From Spirochaetaceae bacterium (lineage in GTDB: Bacteria > Spirochaetota > Spirochaetia > Treponematales > Breznakiellaceae): 8,218 nucleotides of DNA. Below the pieces are notes generated by a model that was not told where the DNA came from, ran no database searches, and saw nothing but the letters and a program-made list of their open reading frames with translations. Position 1 is the first letter of the stretch; every line of letters begins with the position of its first letter. The position numbers were made by a program, and so were the translations under genes. The DNA is taken from positions 1-8,218 of the forward strand of contig JAITKQ010000045.1 in assembly GCA_031278295.1 (NCBI GenBank). The letters run 5' to 3'. Shown piece after piece: positions 1-5,606 of the stretch.

Positions 1-30
1 TTGGCGCAATCGGTGCTACTTTAACGTGAA

Positions 31-47
31 TGTCAACTTTGTTGACA
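31..47. promoter_or_regulatory. Perfect palindrome, operator-like (TGTCAAC-TTT-GTTGACA)
   Basis: Two perfect 7-bp arms flank a 3-nt TTT centre. The element is bracketed by two direct copies of GCGCAAT at 4-10 and 53-59, the second inside the palindrome TTGCGCAA (51-58). Such a dyad is typical of a repressor or activator site, but the bound protein cannot be named. It could serve the gene starting at 281 or a gene to the left of the window. No convincing -10 box was found at the right distance from the embedded TTGACA on either strand. Confidence 0.4.
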
Positions 48-75
48 CATTTGCGCAATGAAATGAGCTCTCTCC

Positions 76-119
76 TTAGGGAAACGCGATTAGCGTCAAG
101 TTAATCAGCGTTTCCCTAA
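76..119. repeat. Long imperfect hairpin (12-bp perfect outer arms)
   Basis: TTAGGGAAACGC at 76-87 is the exact reverse complement of 108-119. GATTA at 88-92 also pairs with TAATC at 102-106, leaving one bulged A (107) and a 9-nt loop. The stem is therefore 17 bp. No T-run follows on either strand, so it is a poor intrinsic terminator. The inner GATTAGCG/TTAATCAGCG text resembles short dispersed bacterial repeats, so a small non-autonomous repeat or a protein-binding site are both possible. Confidence 0.5.
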
Positions 120-160
120 AGAATCTTGGGCGGGTACGCACGCCCCGCAGCAAACAATAA

Positions 161-189
161 TTGAATTGAGCCGCAAAACATCCGATAAA
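161..189 (+). promoter_or_regulatory. Weak sigma-70-like promoter candidate upstream of the 281 gene
   Basis: TTGAAT (161-166), 17 nt, then GATAAA (184-189). Each hexamer matches consensus at four of six positions. This would start transcription near 196 and give a leader of about 85 nt to the ATG at 281. The match is modest and the call is an inference. Confidence 0.3.
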
Positions 190-280
190 TGGGGTGTAGC
201 CCGAAATAAGCGCAGGAATGAAATGCCCCACATTTTGTTCCAACCGTTTACGCGCGGGTCCTTGAAAGAAAAGGTACTAT

Positions 281-823
281 ATGAAATTTAGATGTTTATT
301 CGTTGCGGCCGCCGTAACAAGCCTTTTTTTCGTTAAAGCAGGGCAAGGTTTTGCACAGACGCCGGTGCGGGATATCGCGGACGATCTTAATGAATTTGCC
401 GATGACATGGCGGGCGCTCTCCCATTTATCGCGTCCATAGGGCTTGGCTGGTCGGACTCCTATATCGGCCATCTTGTAGACATAACCCCACACTGGGGAA
501 TGGGAATCACCACCGGCGCTACTACCTTAAAACTGGGCAAGTTGAATGTTTTGCTCGATCATTTCGGCTACCAGGCCGACGACGGGTTCATGGAAAAGCA
601 GTTGCTGCCCGCCTACACGGTCAAGGTCCGTATAGGCGGATTCAGGACGCTGCCGTTTGACATAGGGGTTAAATGGGGATGGCTGCCTTACCTGCCTAGA
701 ATGTTATACCTCGTTATTGGCGTCCATTCGCGTCAATTCGCTGGTTTTTGTCGTTTTTCAGCGGCTTCCGCGCTGGCGTATCACCTCGTACAGGACTATA
801 CCCGCCGCTACGGAAACGTTTAG
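281..823 (+). pseudogene. Exported beta-barrel-like surface protein, 3'-truncated (chimeric reading frame)
   Basis: The frame is 180 codons long. It starts at an ATG preceded by AAGG with 7-nt spacing and has a clear signal peptide: Lys/Arg-containing start, hydrophobic core, likely cleavage after GFA near residue 25. The mature N-terminus (acidic DLNEFADDMA, then alternating hydrophobic/glycine stretches such as ASIGLGWSDSYIG and FDIGVKWGWLPYLP) resembles treponemal outer-membrane barrel-like proteins. From memory these are usually about 250-300 residues. The resemblance ends near residue 140 (about nt 700). The next codons cross a 10-bp-period repeat (712-741), and the last 66 bp are antisense to the rlmB 3' end. 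The C-terminal 40 residues are therefore probably not original, and the strands needed to close a barrel are missing. It is likely a truncated remnant, possibly still secreted. An intact small exported protein is the alternative. Confidence 0.55.
712..741. repeat. Three 10-bp imperfect tandem units at a gene breakpoint
   Basis: The units CGTTATTGGC, GTCCATTCGC and GTCAATTCGC are consecutive. On the minus strand they read GCGAATTGAC, GCGAATGGAC and GCCAATAACG. This GCGAAT-(N)4 pattern resembles small dispersed repeats seen beside genes in many environmental bacteria. It sits exactly where the 281 gene stops resembling a barrel protein and 17 bp beyond the rlmB stop codon. Confidence 0.5.
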
Positions 824-1483
824 GCTGTCGATCCGGCCAAGTGACGGTATGGCGATCAGGGCATCGCATCTTTCACGGAGGAGGCGGCTCAAACCGGCGC
901 CTTCTCCGCCCAGAATCATGCAGAGACGGCCCGGAAAACTTGTCCTGTAGATGGGTCCGCCCCCCATATCCGCGCCGTAAACCCAGAAAGAGGCTTCTTT
1001 TAACTGTTCTATAGCGCGGGGCAGGTTTGCGACTTCGGTGGACGGCACCCAGGCGGAAGCCCCGGCTGAAGTCTTTGCGATTGTATCGGCGTGCCTAGCG
1101 TTACGTTTGTTGCGGGTGATTACAATATCGGCGCTAAACTGATCGCACGAACGCAGAATCGCGCCAAAATTGTGCGGATCGGTTACTTCGTCCAGCATCA
1201 CGGCAAGGACGTTTTTTTTATCGTTAACGGATTCCAGGAAGGTATCGAGCGTGAGCACACCCGCCTGTCCGCCCTCGCCAACTTCCAGCGCAAGTCCCCG
1301 GTGACCGGGCGAAACACGGTCCAGTTCGCTAGTGCCGGTACGCAGGACACGCACTCCCCGCGCCGAGGCAAGGGCCGCGATTTCACGCGCCCTCGGACCA
1401 GGCTTTGCGGCAAACAGTACACAGTCTGCCGGAGAAGCCTTGATCCGTTCTTCAATCGCGTGAAAACCGGTTAGGTACGCCAT
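758..1483 (-). CDS. rlmB: 23S rRNA (guanosine-2'-O-)-methyltransferase, RlmB/TrmH (SpoU) family
   Basis: The 241-residue protein has the SpoU-family layout. An N-terminal L30e-like substrate-binding domain spans about residues 3-75 (GFHAIEERI start, then the HRG region). A knotted SPOUT catalytic domain follows. Motif 1 is DEVTDPHNFGAILR (98-111) with the N-x-G-x-x-x-R signature, motif 2 is GGEGAGL (192-198), and motif 3 is IPSLGRIDSLNVSVAAGI (212-229), which forms the AdoMet-binding knot. The E. coli family member methylates the 2'-O of G2251 in the 23S rRNA P-loop; the same target is inferred here. Length is normal. The gene lies 13 nt downstream of the second flaA with only a weak AAGG upstream, so it is probably read from the flaA promoter. 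Its last codons lie beside the 712-741 repeat, and no terminator is obvious after the TGA. A tRNA-modifying TrmH relative is the less likely alternative. Confidence 0.9.
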   Translation of the reverse strand: MAYLTGFHAIEERIKASPADCVLFAAKPGPRAREIAALASARGVRVLRTGTSELDRVSPGHRGLALEVGEGGQAGVLTLDTFLESVNDKKNVLAVMLDEVTDPHNFGAILRSCDQFSADIVITRNKRNARHADTIAKTSAGASAWVPSTEVANLPRAIEQLKEASFWVYGADMGGGPIYRTSFPGRLCMILGGEGAGLSRLLRERCDALIAIPSLGRIDSLNVSVAAGIVLYEVIRQRGSR

Positions 1484-1496
1484 GCGGCCTTAAAGT

Positions 1497-2258
1497 CTAC
1501 CAACTGTCTATAGGATCGTCAGGGTCACGCAGGTTTTCGGTAAACAGATCGGTAACGGCGCGTAGATCGTCAAGGTAAACATAGTAAGTGCCGTAGGTAT
1601 CCGGAAGATCGCAGTCGATTCTAAAACCCAATATTTTTATGCCGGAAACGTTGCTGTAGTGGTAATTTTGCTGGACGATTCCGGACATGCCCAACTCCTG
1701 CTGGGGCGGTATAACGGCGGTCAAATTCTTCCAGCCCTGAAAGTTCAGGCGGCCCATCTGAATTTCAAAATTACGCCCGTAAAAATCCTGTACCAGCAGT
1801 ACAAGGTTGTGGTTATAGTTACGTCCGGCAACCTGTACCGATACCGTCTTGACTATGCCTTCTACCGGTATCGGACGGGCAGCGGTGATGTACACGCTGG
1901 TAAGGCCGCGCCGCAGAAAATCAACCTTCACGCCCAAAACCTTGCTGTCGGGTATATCAAGCCCCGCTTCCCCTTCGATCGGAGTCTTGTCCTTTGAGCC
2001 GCCGTCAAACAGCCTGCTCAGTGTAAAGCCGCTGTCGGATGATATGTTCGTGCGCCAGAAACCTTCCGTTTCAAACTTGTCTATCGAAATTTCCGAAAGC
2101 TCGGTTTGCGGCACAGTGTCGTTAATATCGGTTGCTCCCGGGGTGCCTACCTCAGCAGCAGCAGCAGGCTGCTGCTGCTGTTGCTGTTGATCCTGCTGAG
2201 CGAACAGGGCTCCGGCACAAATAATAACAACCAAACCGCTTAATATAGTACGTTTCAT
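1497..2258 (-). CDS. flaA: Flagellar filament outer-layer (sheath) protein FlaA, second copy
   Basis: The protein has 253 residues. A signal peptide (MKRTILSGLVVIICAGALFA, cleavage after residue 20) is followed at once by a Gln-rich stretch (21-30) and an Ala run (32-35). The FlaA-type body runs from about 55 to 240. It includes AGRNYNHNLVLLVQDFYGR (144-162), the LNFQGWKNLTAVIP block (171-184) and YYVYLDDLRAVTDLF (225-239), which parallel blocks in the upstream FlaA. FlaA proteins are exported to the periplasm, where they coat the FlaB core of spirochaete endoflagella and affect filament stiffness. The start has a strong SD (AAGGAGG at 2274-2268). The TAA of the first flaA is only 17 nt upstream, so the two are cotranscribed. 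The poly-Gln leader of the mature protein is unusual. The name FlaA is firm; the exact paralogue label is not. Confidence 0.88.
   Translation of the reverse strand: MKRTILSGLVVIICAGALFAQQDQQQQQQQPAAAAEVGTPGATDINDTVPQTELSEISIDKFETEGFWRTNISSDSGFTLSRLFDGGSKDKTPIEGEAGLDIPDSKVLGVKVDFLRRGLTSVYITAARPIPVEGIVKTVSVQVAGRNYNHNLVLLVQDFYGRNFEIQMGRLNFQGWKNLTAVIPPQQELGMSGIVQQNYHYSNVSGIKILGFRIDCDLPDTYGTYYVYLDDLRAVTDLFTENLRDPDDPIDSW
2153..2180. repeat. CAG/CTG triplet tract forming a hairpin inside flaA
   Basis: Five CAG triplets (2153-2167), a single G, then four CTG triplets (2169-2180) form a self-complementary microsatellite inside a coding region. CTCAGCAG (2151-2158) and CTGCTGAG (2193-2200) make an outer inverted pair. 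On the minus strand this encodes the Gln-rich and Ala-rich start of the mature second FlaA. Slippage in steps of three would change length without breaking the frame. Confidence 0.75.
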
Positions 2259-2275
2259 ATTGGTAAGCCTCCTTC

Positions 2276-3121
2276 TTAGTTAGCACCGGCGCCAGCGCCA
2301 GCGCCGGCACCGGCATCGGTGCCGGTGCCGGCGTCCGCCCACAGTTTTTCCGTGTTTTTGGGATAGGCAAGTTCATCGCCGTCGTAAACACTCTCGTAAA
2401 TATCGGCCAGCACTTTTAGTTGGGCAATGTAAACATAAAATGGAATTATTTCGGTTATCTTGCCGTTTATATCCCGTTTTAGATCTATATATGACCGCTC
2501 TCCGGGGCTGGTCCACAGCCGGAATTTGACAAATTTCGTGTCATCGGTCGAACGCGGCAGCACGGTTGAAATCATCGGTATCCCCGACGGGACATCGGAG
2601 CGCAGATTCCGCCAGCCGGTGTATTTCAGGTTTCCAAGCGGCACAGAATGTATTATACCCCTGTTATCACGAATATAAGCTTCCATGTTGTAGTTTAAGT
2701 TCGAGCCCCAGACCCATACGTCTATGACCCGTGTGCGCCCCTGCAAGGGTATCTCCGCGGGCTGGCCGTCTCCGTCCGCCAGTGTCGGGTAAATGTCTAT
2801 CCAGTTGTAGCCGTTCCTGTCAAACGATCCCTGAATACCGATACTTTTTATACCTTCCTTTTGTCTTGTCAGCGCCTGCGGCCCGGTAGATACGGGGCTG
2901 ATGATCGGGAAGGTCTGGGTATCGGTTTTTGTGGAAAACTTACTGCCGGAAACTTTCCAGGTGTATTTGTACTCCTCGCCGTCCACCGTGTAGGGCGTAC
3001 CATCGAAATTATCGAGAATTATCGATTCTAACGCGACGGTATTGCTGTCACTAAAGGCCGGAACTGCCGACAAACTTACAAAAAGAACAAGGCAAAATAA
3101 TTTTGAACTGCCTGTTTTCAT
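2276..3121 (-). CDS. flaA: Flagellar filament outer-layer (sheath) protein FlaA, first copy
   Basis: The protein has 281 residues and a signal peptide (hydrophobic 8-21, likely cleavage after AFS, residue 23). FlaA-family blocks follow: LESIILDNFDG (31-41), YTWKVSGSKFST (53-64), FPIISPVSTGPQAL (71-84), VIDVWVWGSNLNYNMEAYIRD (132-152, split by the usual turn), LGNLKYTGWRNL (162-173) and FYVYIAQLKVLADIYE (228-243). The product is a periplasmic sheath protein of the spirochaete flagellum, expected to act with the second FlaA and FlaB filament subunits. The gene is first in its operon: a consensus promoter lies at 3169-3197 and GGAG (3132-3129) lies 7 nt before the ATG. The last 18 residues are almost only Ala, Gly, Thr and Asp (AGTGTDAGAGAGAGAGAN), encoded by a GC-rich inverted repeat. 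This low-complexity tail looks like repeat expansion rather than part of the FlaA fold. Confidence 0.9.
   Translation of the reverse strand: MKTGSSKLFCLVLFVSLSAVPAFSDSNTVALESIILDNFDGTPYTVDGEEYKYTWKVSGSKFSTKTDTQTFPIISPVSTGPQALTRQKEGIKSIGIQGSFDRNGYNWIDIYPTLADGDGQPAEIPLQGRTRVIDVWVWGSNLNYNMEAYIRDNRGIIHSVPLGNLKYTGWRNLRSDVPSGIPMISTVLPRSTDDTKFVKFRLWTSPGERSYIDLKRDINGKITEIIPFYVYIAQLKVLADIYESVYDGDELAYPKNTEKLWADAGTGTDAGAGAGAGAGAN
2283..2333. repeat. GC-rich inverted repeat encoding the Ala-Gly tail of the first FlaA
   Basis: CCGGCACCG (2304-2312) and CGGTGCCGG (2317-2325) form a 9-bp perfect stem with a GCAT loop. GCACCGGC (2283-2290) also pairs with GCCGGTGC (2321-2328). The hairpin lies at the very 3' end of the first flaA, just before the stop and the SD of the second. 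It could tune expression of the second gene or stabilise the mRNA; that role is inference. Confidence 0.65.
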
Positions 3122-3168
3122 ACGGTTTCTCCTATAACTATGCTCACTCGTGAATTTAGGTTTGTTTC

Positions 3169-3197
3169 AGTATATTGTTTTGTAAAATTTTTGTCAA
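3169..3197 (-). promoter_or_regulatory. Consensus sigma-70 promoter for the flaA-flaA-rlmB operon
   Basis: Read on the minus strand: TTGACA (3197-3192), an AT-rich spacer of exactly 17 nt, then TATACT (3174-3169). The -35 is perfect and the -10 matches five of six positions. Start would be near 3162, giving a leader of about 40 nt with GGAG before the ATG at 3121. No sigma-28-type flagellar promoter is needed to explain expression. Confidence 0.8.
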
Positions 3198-3254
3198 ACC
3201 TTTAATTAAGGACCGTCAGTGCGCACAGCCGGCCCCGTTCACTTATGCGTATCA

Positions 3255-3274
3255 GGGGTTTAGCAAGGAACCCC
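3255..3274. other. Small hairpin downstream of the permease remnant
   Basis: GGGGTT (3255-3260) pairs with AACCCC (3269-3274) around an 8-nt loop. It lies 26 bp past the TGA of the permease remnant, where the original gene could have had a terminator, but no T-run follows in that direction. It may be a relic. Confidence 0.3.
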
Positions 3275-3299
3275 ACTCATTTATCGGTTTTTCCTGCCG

Positions 3300-3599
3300 T
3301 CAAGTTAAGCTGTTTGCGGCCTGATGGCGCCGGCCCTGTTCCGGGCCAAATGTTTTCTTCTTTCCGCCGCCGGAAACGGGCGCAAACAGTATGCCCACAA
3401 GGAAAATCCCCTGGATAAAGCGCTGTAGGCCGGGTGAAAAATTGGCCGTATTCAGGAACATCGACATAAACGACATCATTAACGCGCCGAGTCATACCCC
3501 CGGCACCTTGGATTTTCCACCCTAAGCCGCCGTCCCGCCCACGAAGCTTGCCGCTATGGACGGCAGAAAATAGGCCGCGCCCGGCCAGATAAACCGCGC
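3300..3599 (-). pseudogene. 3' fragment of an RbsC-type sugar ABC transporter permease, with two in-frame stops
   Basis: One minus-strand frame, read from about 3599 to the TGA at 3302-3300, gives FIWPGAAYFLPSIAASFVGGT, then a TAG stop (3524-3522), GGKSKVPGV, a TGA stop (3494-3492), then LGALMMSFMSMFLNTANF and GLQRFIQGIFLVGILFAPV. This matches in order the C-terminal region of RbsC/XylH-family permeases (BPD_transp_2). The pattern there is Y-x-L-P-A-I-A-A-x-F-x-G-G-T, then G-G-x-G-x-x-x-G, then L-G-A-L and a last membrane helix ending in QGIxL. The two stops and the loss of all upstream sequence show it is dead. No sugar-binding or ATPase partner remains here. The 72-codon frame at 3277-3495 that overlaps it is only a frame shadow. 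Recognition is from memory of the family, but all motifs fall in one frame across both stops. Confidence 0.75.
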
Positions 3600-3618
3600 C
3601 CGCCGTCCGGCGGCGGGC
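3598..3618. repeat. GC-rich 8-bp-stem hairpin at the 5' limit of the permease remnant
   Basis: GCCCGCCG (3598-3605) and CGGCGGGC (3611-3618) are perfect arms around TCCGG. The hairpin sits where similarity to the permease begins to fade, so it may mark the deletion or insertion junction. No T-run follows, so a terminator role is doubtful. Confidence 0.4.
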
Positions 3619-3648
3619 TTGTCCGTTCCACCTGACGAAACCCGCCTA

Positions 3649-3764
3649 CCGTCCGCAAACAAGGCCCCTTTTTGACGAATAATGAAGGGCTATCCCGTTA
3701 ACCAAGCGGCCCCGCGGCGCGGCCTTGTCCATCCGGCATGCCGTTTGCGGACGGTTTGCAGACG
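3649..3764. repeat. Dispersed GTTTGCRGACG repeats, two tandem and one inverted
   Basis: GTTTGCGGACG (3743-3753) is followed directly by GTTTGCAGACG (3754-3764). CCGTCCGCAAAC (3649-3660) is an exact inverted copy of 3743-3754. The pairing resumes outside it: AAGGCC (3661-3666) matches GGCCTT (3721-3726), with 16 nt extra in the right arm (3727-3742). The tandem pair begins 2 bp beyond the lipoprotein stop codon, so it may form the 3' end of that mRNA. The stretch otherwise holds no gene. Confidence 0.55.
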
Positions 3765-3766
3765 GC

Positions 3767-4450
3767 TTACGAGCCGTAGGCGACGGCGTACAGGTTGTCA
3801 AGGATGTTTTTAATTTTTTTGCCGTACTCCCTGTCGGATGCCCAGGAACCGGCAAGCCCGTAAATTGTCGGGGCGGAACCGTAGCGCACCCAGCGGTAAC
3901 GCGGGTCAACAAGGGCCTGTTTCGGCGGTTCTTCGGTGGCGTAAGCCTTGAGATGCTGAATTTGCGCACGCACCCCTATCTGCGGCGACGGAAAACTCTC
4001 GCCTTCATAGCCCGGCCCCAGGGCGCCAAGCCCGCAAAAGTTGTTCATGTCCGGCTTGACCAGGCCGCCGAATGACAGGAAACCGGTTTCAAGGCACATC
4101 TGCGAAAACGCTATGTCGTGATTCACTCCTTCGACGGCCGCCTCCTCCACATACATCTTCGCAAAATCGTACGCAAATGGTCCGTCAATTTCCGGATTTA
4201 CTGTCAGCAAAAACTCGGCAAGTTTTTGACTGTCAACCGATCCGCGCCCAAGTATTAACTCCGGAGGCGCGGGTATCTCACGCCACGGTTTTTGCGGCGC
4301 GCCTGAGTTTTCGAAGGATTCGGACGCAGGCGCTTTTACCGGCGCGGCTTCAGGGATCGCCGCCTCCCTAACGCGGGGCGCGGAACCGCATGAAACAAAA
4401 ATAAACGAAAAAATAAAAAACCCTATAAATGTTAATTTTAAAGTTTGCAT
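3767..4450 (-). CDS. Lipoprotein with glucosaminidase (GH73/FlgJ-like) domain
   Basis: The protein has 227 residues. The N-terminus is a lipoprotein signal: hydrophobic 7-19, lipobox FVSC with Cys21. A Pro/Ala-rich linker follows (about 25-65). The C-terminal domain (about 75-222) has glucosaminidase-family features: FSQMCLETGFLSFGG (115-129) with Glu121 as the likely catalytic acid, NNFCGLGALGPGY (136-148) as the usual N-x-F-G-x-x loop, and GSWASDREYGKKIKNIL (201-217) at the end of the fold. Such domains cut the glycan strand of peptidoglycan; a membrane-anchored, periplasm-facing cell-wall hydrolase is inferred. The gene lies 73 nt after gpsA on the same strand and may be third in the pepF operon. 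A TAA lies 6 nt before the ATG, which fixes the start, yet there is no SD in the AT-rich upstream stretch. It could assist flagellar insertion or growth, but is not flgJ itself. Confidence 0.8.
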   Translation of the reverse strand: MQTLKLTFIGFFIFSFIFVSCGSAPRVREAAIPEAAPVKAPASESFENSGAPQKPWREIPAPPELILGRGSVDSQKLAEFLLTVNPEIDGPFAYDFAKMYVEEAAVEGVNHDIAFSQMCLETGFLSFGGLVKPDMNNFCGLGALGPGYEGESFPSPQIGVRAQIQHLKAYATEEPPKQALVDPRYRWVRYGSAPTIYGLAGSWASDREYGKKIKNILDNLYAVAYGS

Positions 4451-4523
4451 AGTTTAATATCGGCATAGATTTTGCCGGGTTAAAAGACAAATCACCGGAG
4501 TGCCGCGCCGCTTTTTCATGGCT

Positions 4524-5606
4524 TTAACGCAGCTTGTTCAGGTAGTTGTTCAGCGCGTTTTCGGCGCTTAGCTCCTTGTTCAGTATGCGGTAAACGAGGG
4601 AGCACACCGGCATCTTGAGTTTGTGTTTTTCCTGCAAGCAGTTAGCGTACTTGCAGGCGGCTATGCCTTCCGGCAAATAGCCCAGTCCATCTATTCCGGC
4701 GATTAAGCCGTCAATGTTTTCGTACGGGTCAAGTATCCGCTTTTCGATTATTTCCCGTCCAAAACGGCGGTTACGGCCATAAATTGAACGGCAGGTAACG
4801 TCGAGGTCCCCTACGCCGGCTATAGACGTAAAGGTTTCGGCGTGCGTCGCCCCCATTGCCAGCCCAAGCGTCTGTATCTCGTTTAGCCCGGCGGCAAGCA
4901 GCAGGGAACCGGTATTATCGCCGAAAACATCACGTACCCCGCCGGAATCAGTGCCGCCTTTCTCTGTTTTGAGCGCGTCAAGCACGCCGAAGGCTATGGC
5001 GATTACATTCTTGACGGCCGCCGCCACCTGAACGCCCCTGACATCCAGCGAAGAAAAAACCAGCAGGCTTTTGCCCTTCAGCAAGTAACGGAAGCGTATC
5101 GATTCGCGGGCGCTGCGGCTGGCCGCGATTAGACCGGTTATCTTGCCCTGAGCCACTTCTTCCGCGTGCGACGGACCGGAAACGTAAACGAGCCGTCCCT
5201 TGTAAAAGCCCGGCAGGTAATCTTCCAGCGTATCGATAATGAGGCGCGGCCCGAAAGGGGATGGCAGAAAGCCTTTTGTTATGACGGCGATTGAGGTCTG
5301 ACCCTCCCGTACGGACGGTGCGTTCAAGAGCCGCTTTACCTGCCCCAGCAGGTAAAGCGAAGGCACCGCAAGGATCATGAATTCTTTGCCGTCCGCCGCT
5401 TCCTCTATGTCGCCCGTAGCGGACAAGCTTTCCGGCAGCTTGACATCGCCAAGGTAGCGTGAATTGGTACGGGCCGAATTGATCTCGGTAGCCTGATCTA
5501 CCCTCCGGCACCAGATGACGGTAGGGTAGCCTTTTTCTGATATCGATTTTGCCAGGGCCGTTCCCCAGGCGCCGGCCCCTATCACCGCGACTTTAGCCGT
5601 TCCCAT
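4524..5606 (-). CDS. gpsA: NAD(P)-dependent glycerol-3-phosphate dehydrogenase
   Basis: The enzyme reduces dihydroxyacetone phosphate to sn-glycerol 3-phosphate in the cytosol, the first step towards phospholipids. The 360-residue protein begins with a Rossmann fold, VIGAGAWGTALA (8-19). It then shows VITKGF with Lys111, the GPSHAEEVAQG block (144-154), VQVAAAVKNVIAIAFGVLD (192-210) with the catalytic Lys199, and GDLDVTCRSIYGRNRRFG (266-283), the family signature. PEG (312-314) and the final helices complete the fold. It is slightly long for GpsA because of an insertion near 214-229. The ATG lies inside the end of pepF (14-bp overlap), with GAGGGCGG as a usable SD, so translation of the two is probably coupled. 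The start is supported by the Rossmann motif beginning within ten residues. Confidence 0.95.
   Translation of the reverse strand: MGTAKVAVIGAGAWGTALAKSISEKGYPTVIWCRRVDQATEINSARTNSRYLGDVKLPESLSATGDIEEAADGKEFMILAVPSLYLLGQVKRLLNAPSVREGQTSIAVITKGFLPSPFGPRLIIDTLEDYLPGFYKGRLVYVSGPSHAEEVAQGKITGLIAASRSARESIRFRYLLKGKSLLVFSSLDVRGVQVAAAVKNVIAIAFGVLDALKTEKGGTDSGGVRDVFGDNTGSLLLAAGLNEIQTLGLAMGATHAETFTSIAGVGDLDVTCRSIYGRNRRFGREIIEKRILDPYENIDGLIAGIDGLGYLPEGIAACKYANCLQEKHKLKMPVCSLVYRILNKELSAENALNNYLNKLR

Noticed and set aside
42..70. Promoter using the TTGACA inside the palindrome
   Set aside because: The sequence at 17-nt spacing is GAGCTC-like and not a -10 box on the plus strand; the minus strand gives CCGATT.
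76..119. Intrinsic terminator
   Set aside because: The stem is strong but no T-run follows on either strand.
1091..1474. 127-codon plus-strand frame
   Set aside because: It lies antisense to the conserved rlmB coding region, with no SD or recognisable domain.
3277..3495. 72-codon minus-strand frame
   Set aside because: It is an out-of-frame shadow of the permease remnant, whose own frame gives recognisable membrane-helix sequence.
3122..3766. tRNA or other stable RNA gene in the gap
   Set aside because: No cloverleaf, T-loop (GTTCRANNC) or CCA end was found; the gap is explained by the promoter, permease remnant and repeats.
3725..4371. Two plus-strand frames (116 and 99 codons)
   Set aside because: Both are antisense to the lipoprotein gene and have no family features.
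4978..5511. 177-codon minus-strand frame inside gpsA
   Set aside because: It is a frame shadow of gpsA with Arg/Gly-rich, unrecognisable content, while gpsA carries every family motif.
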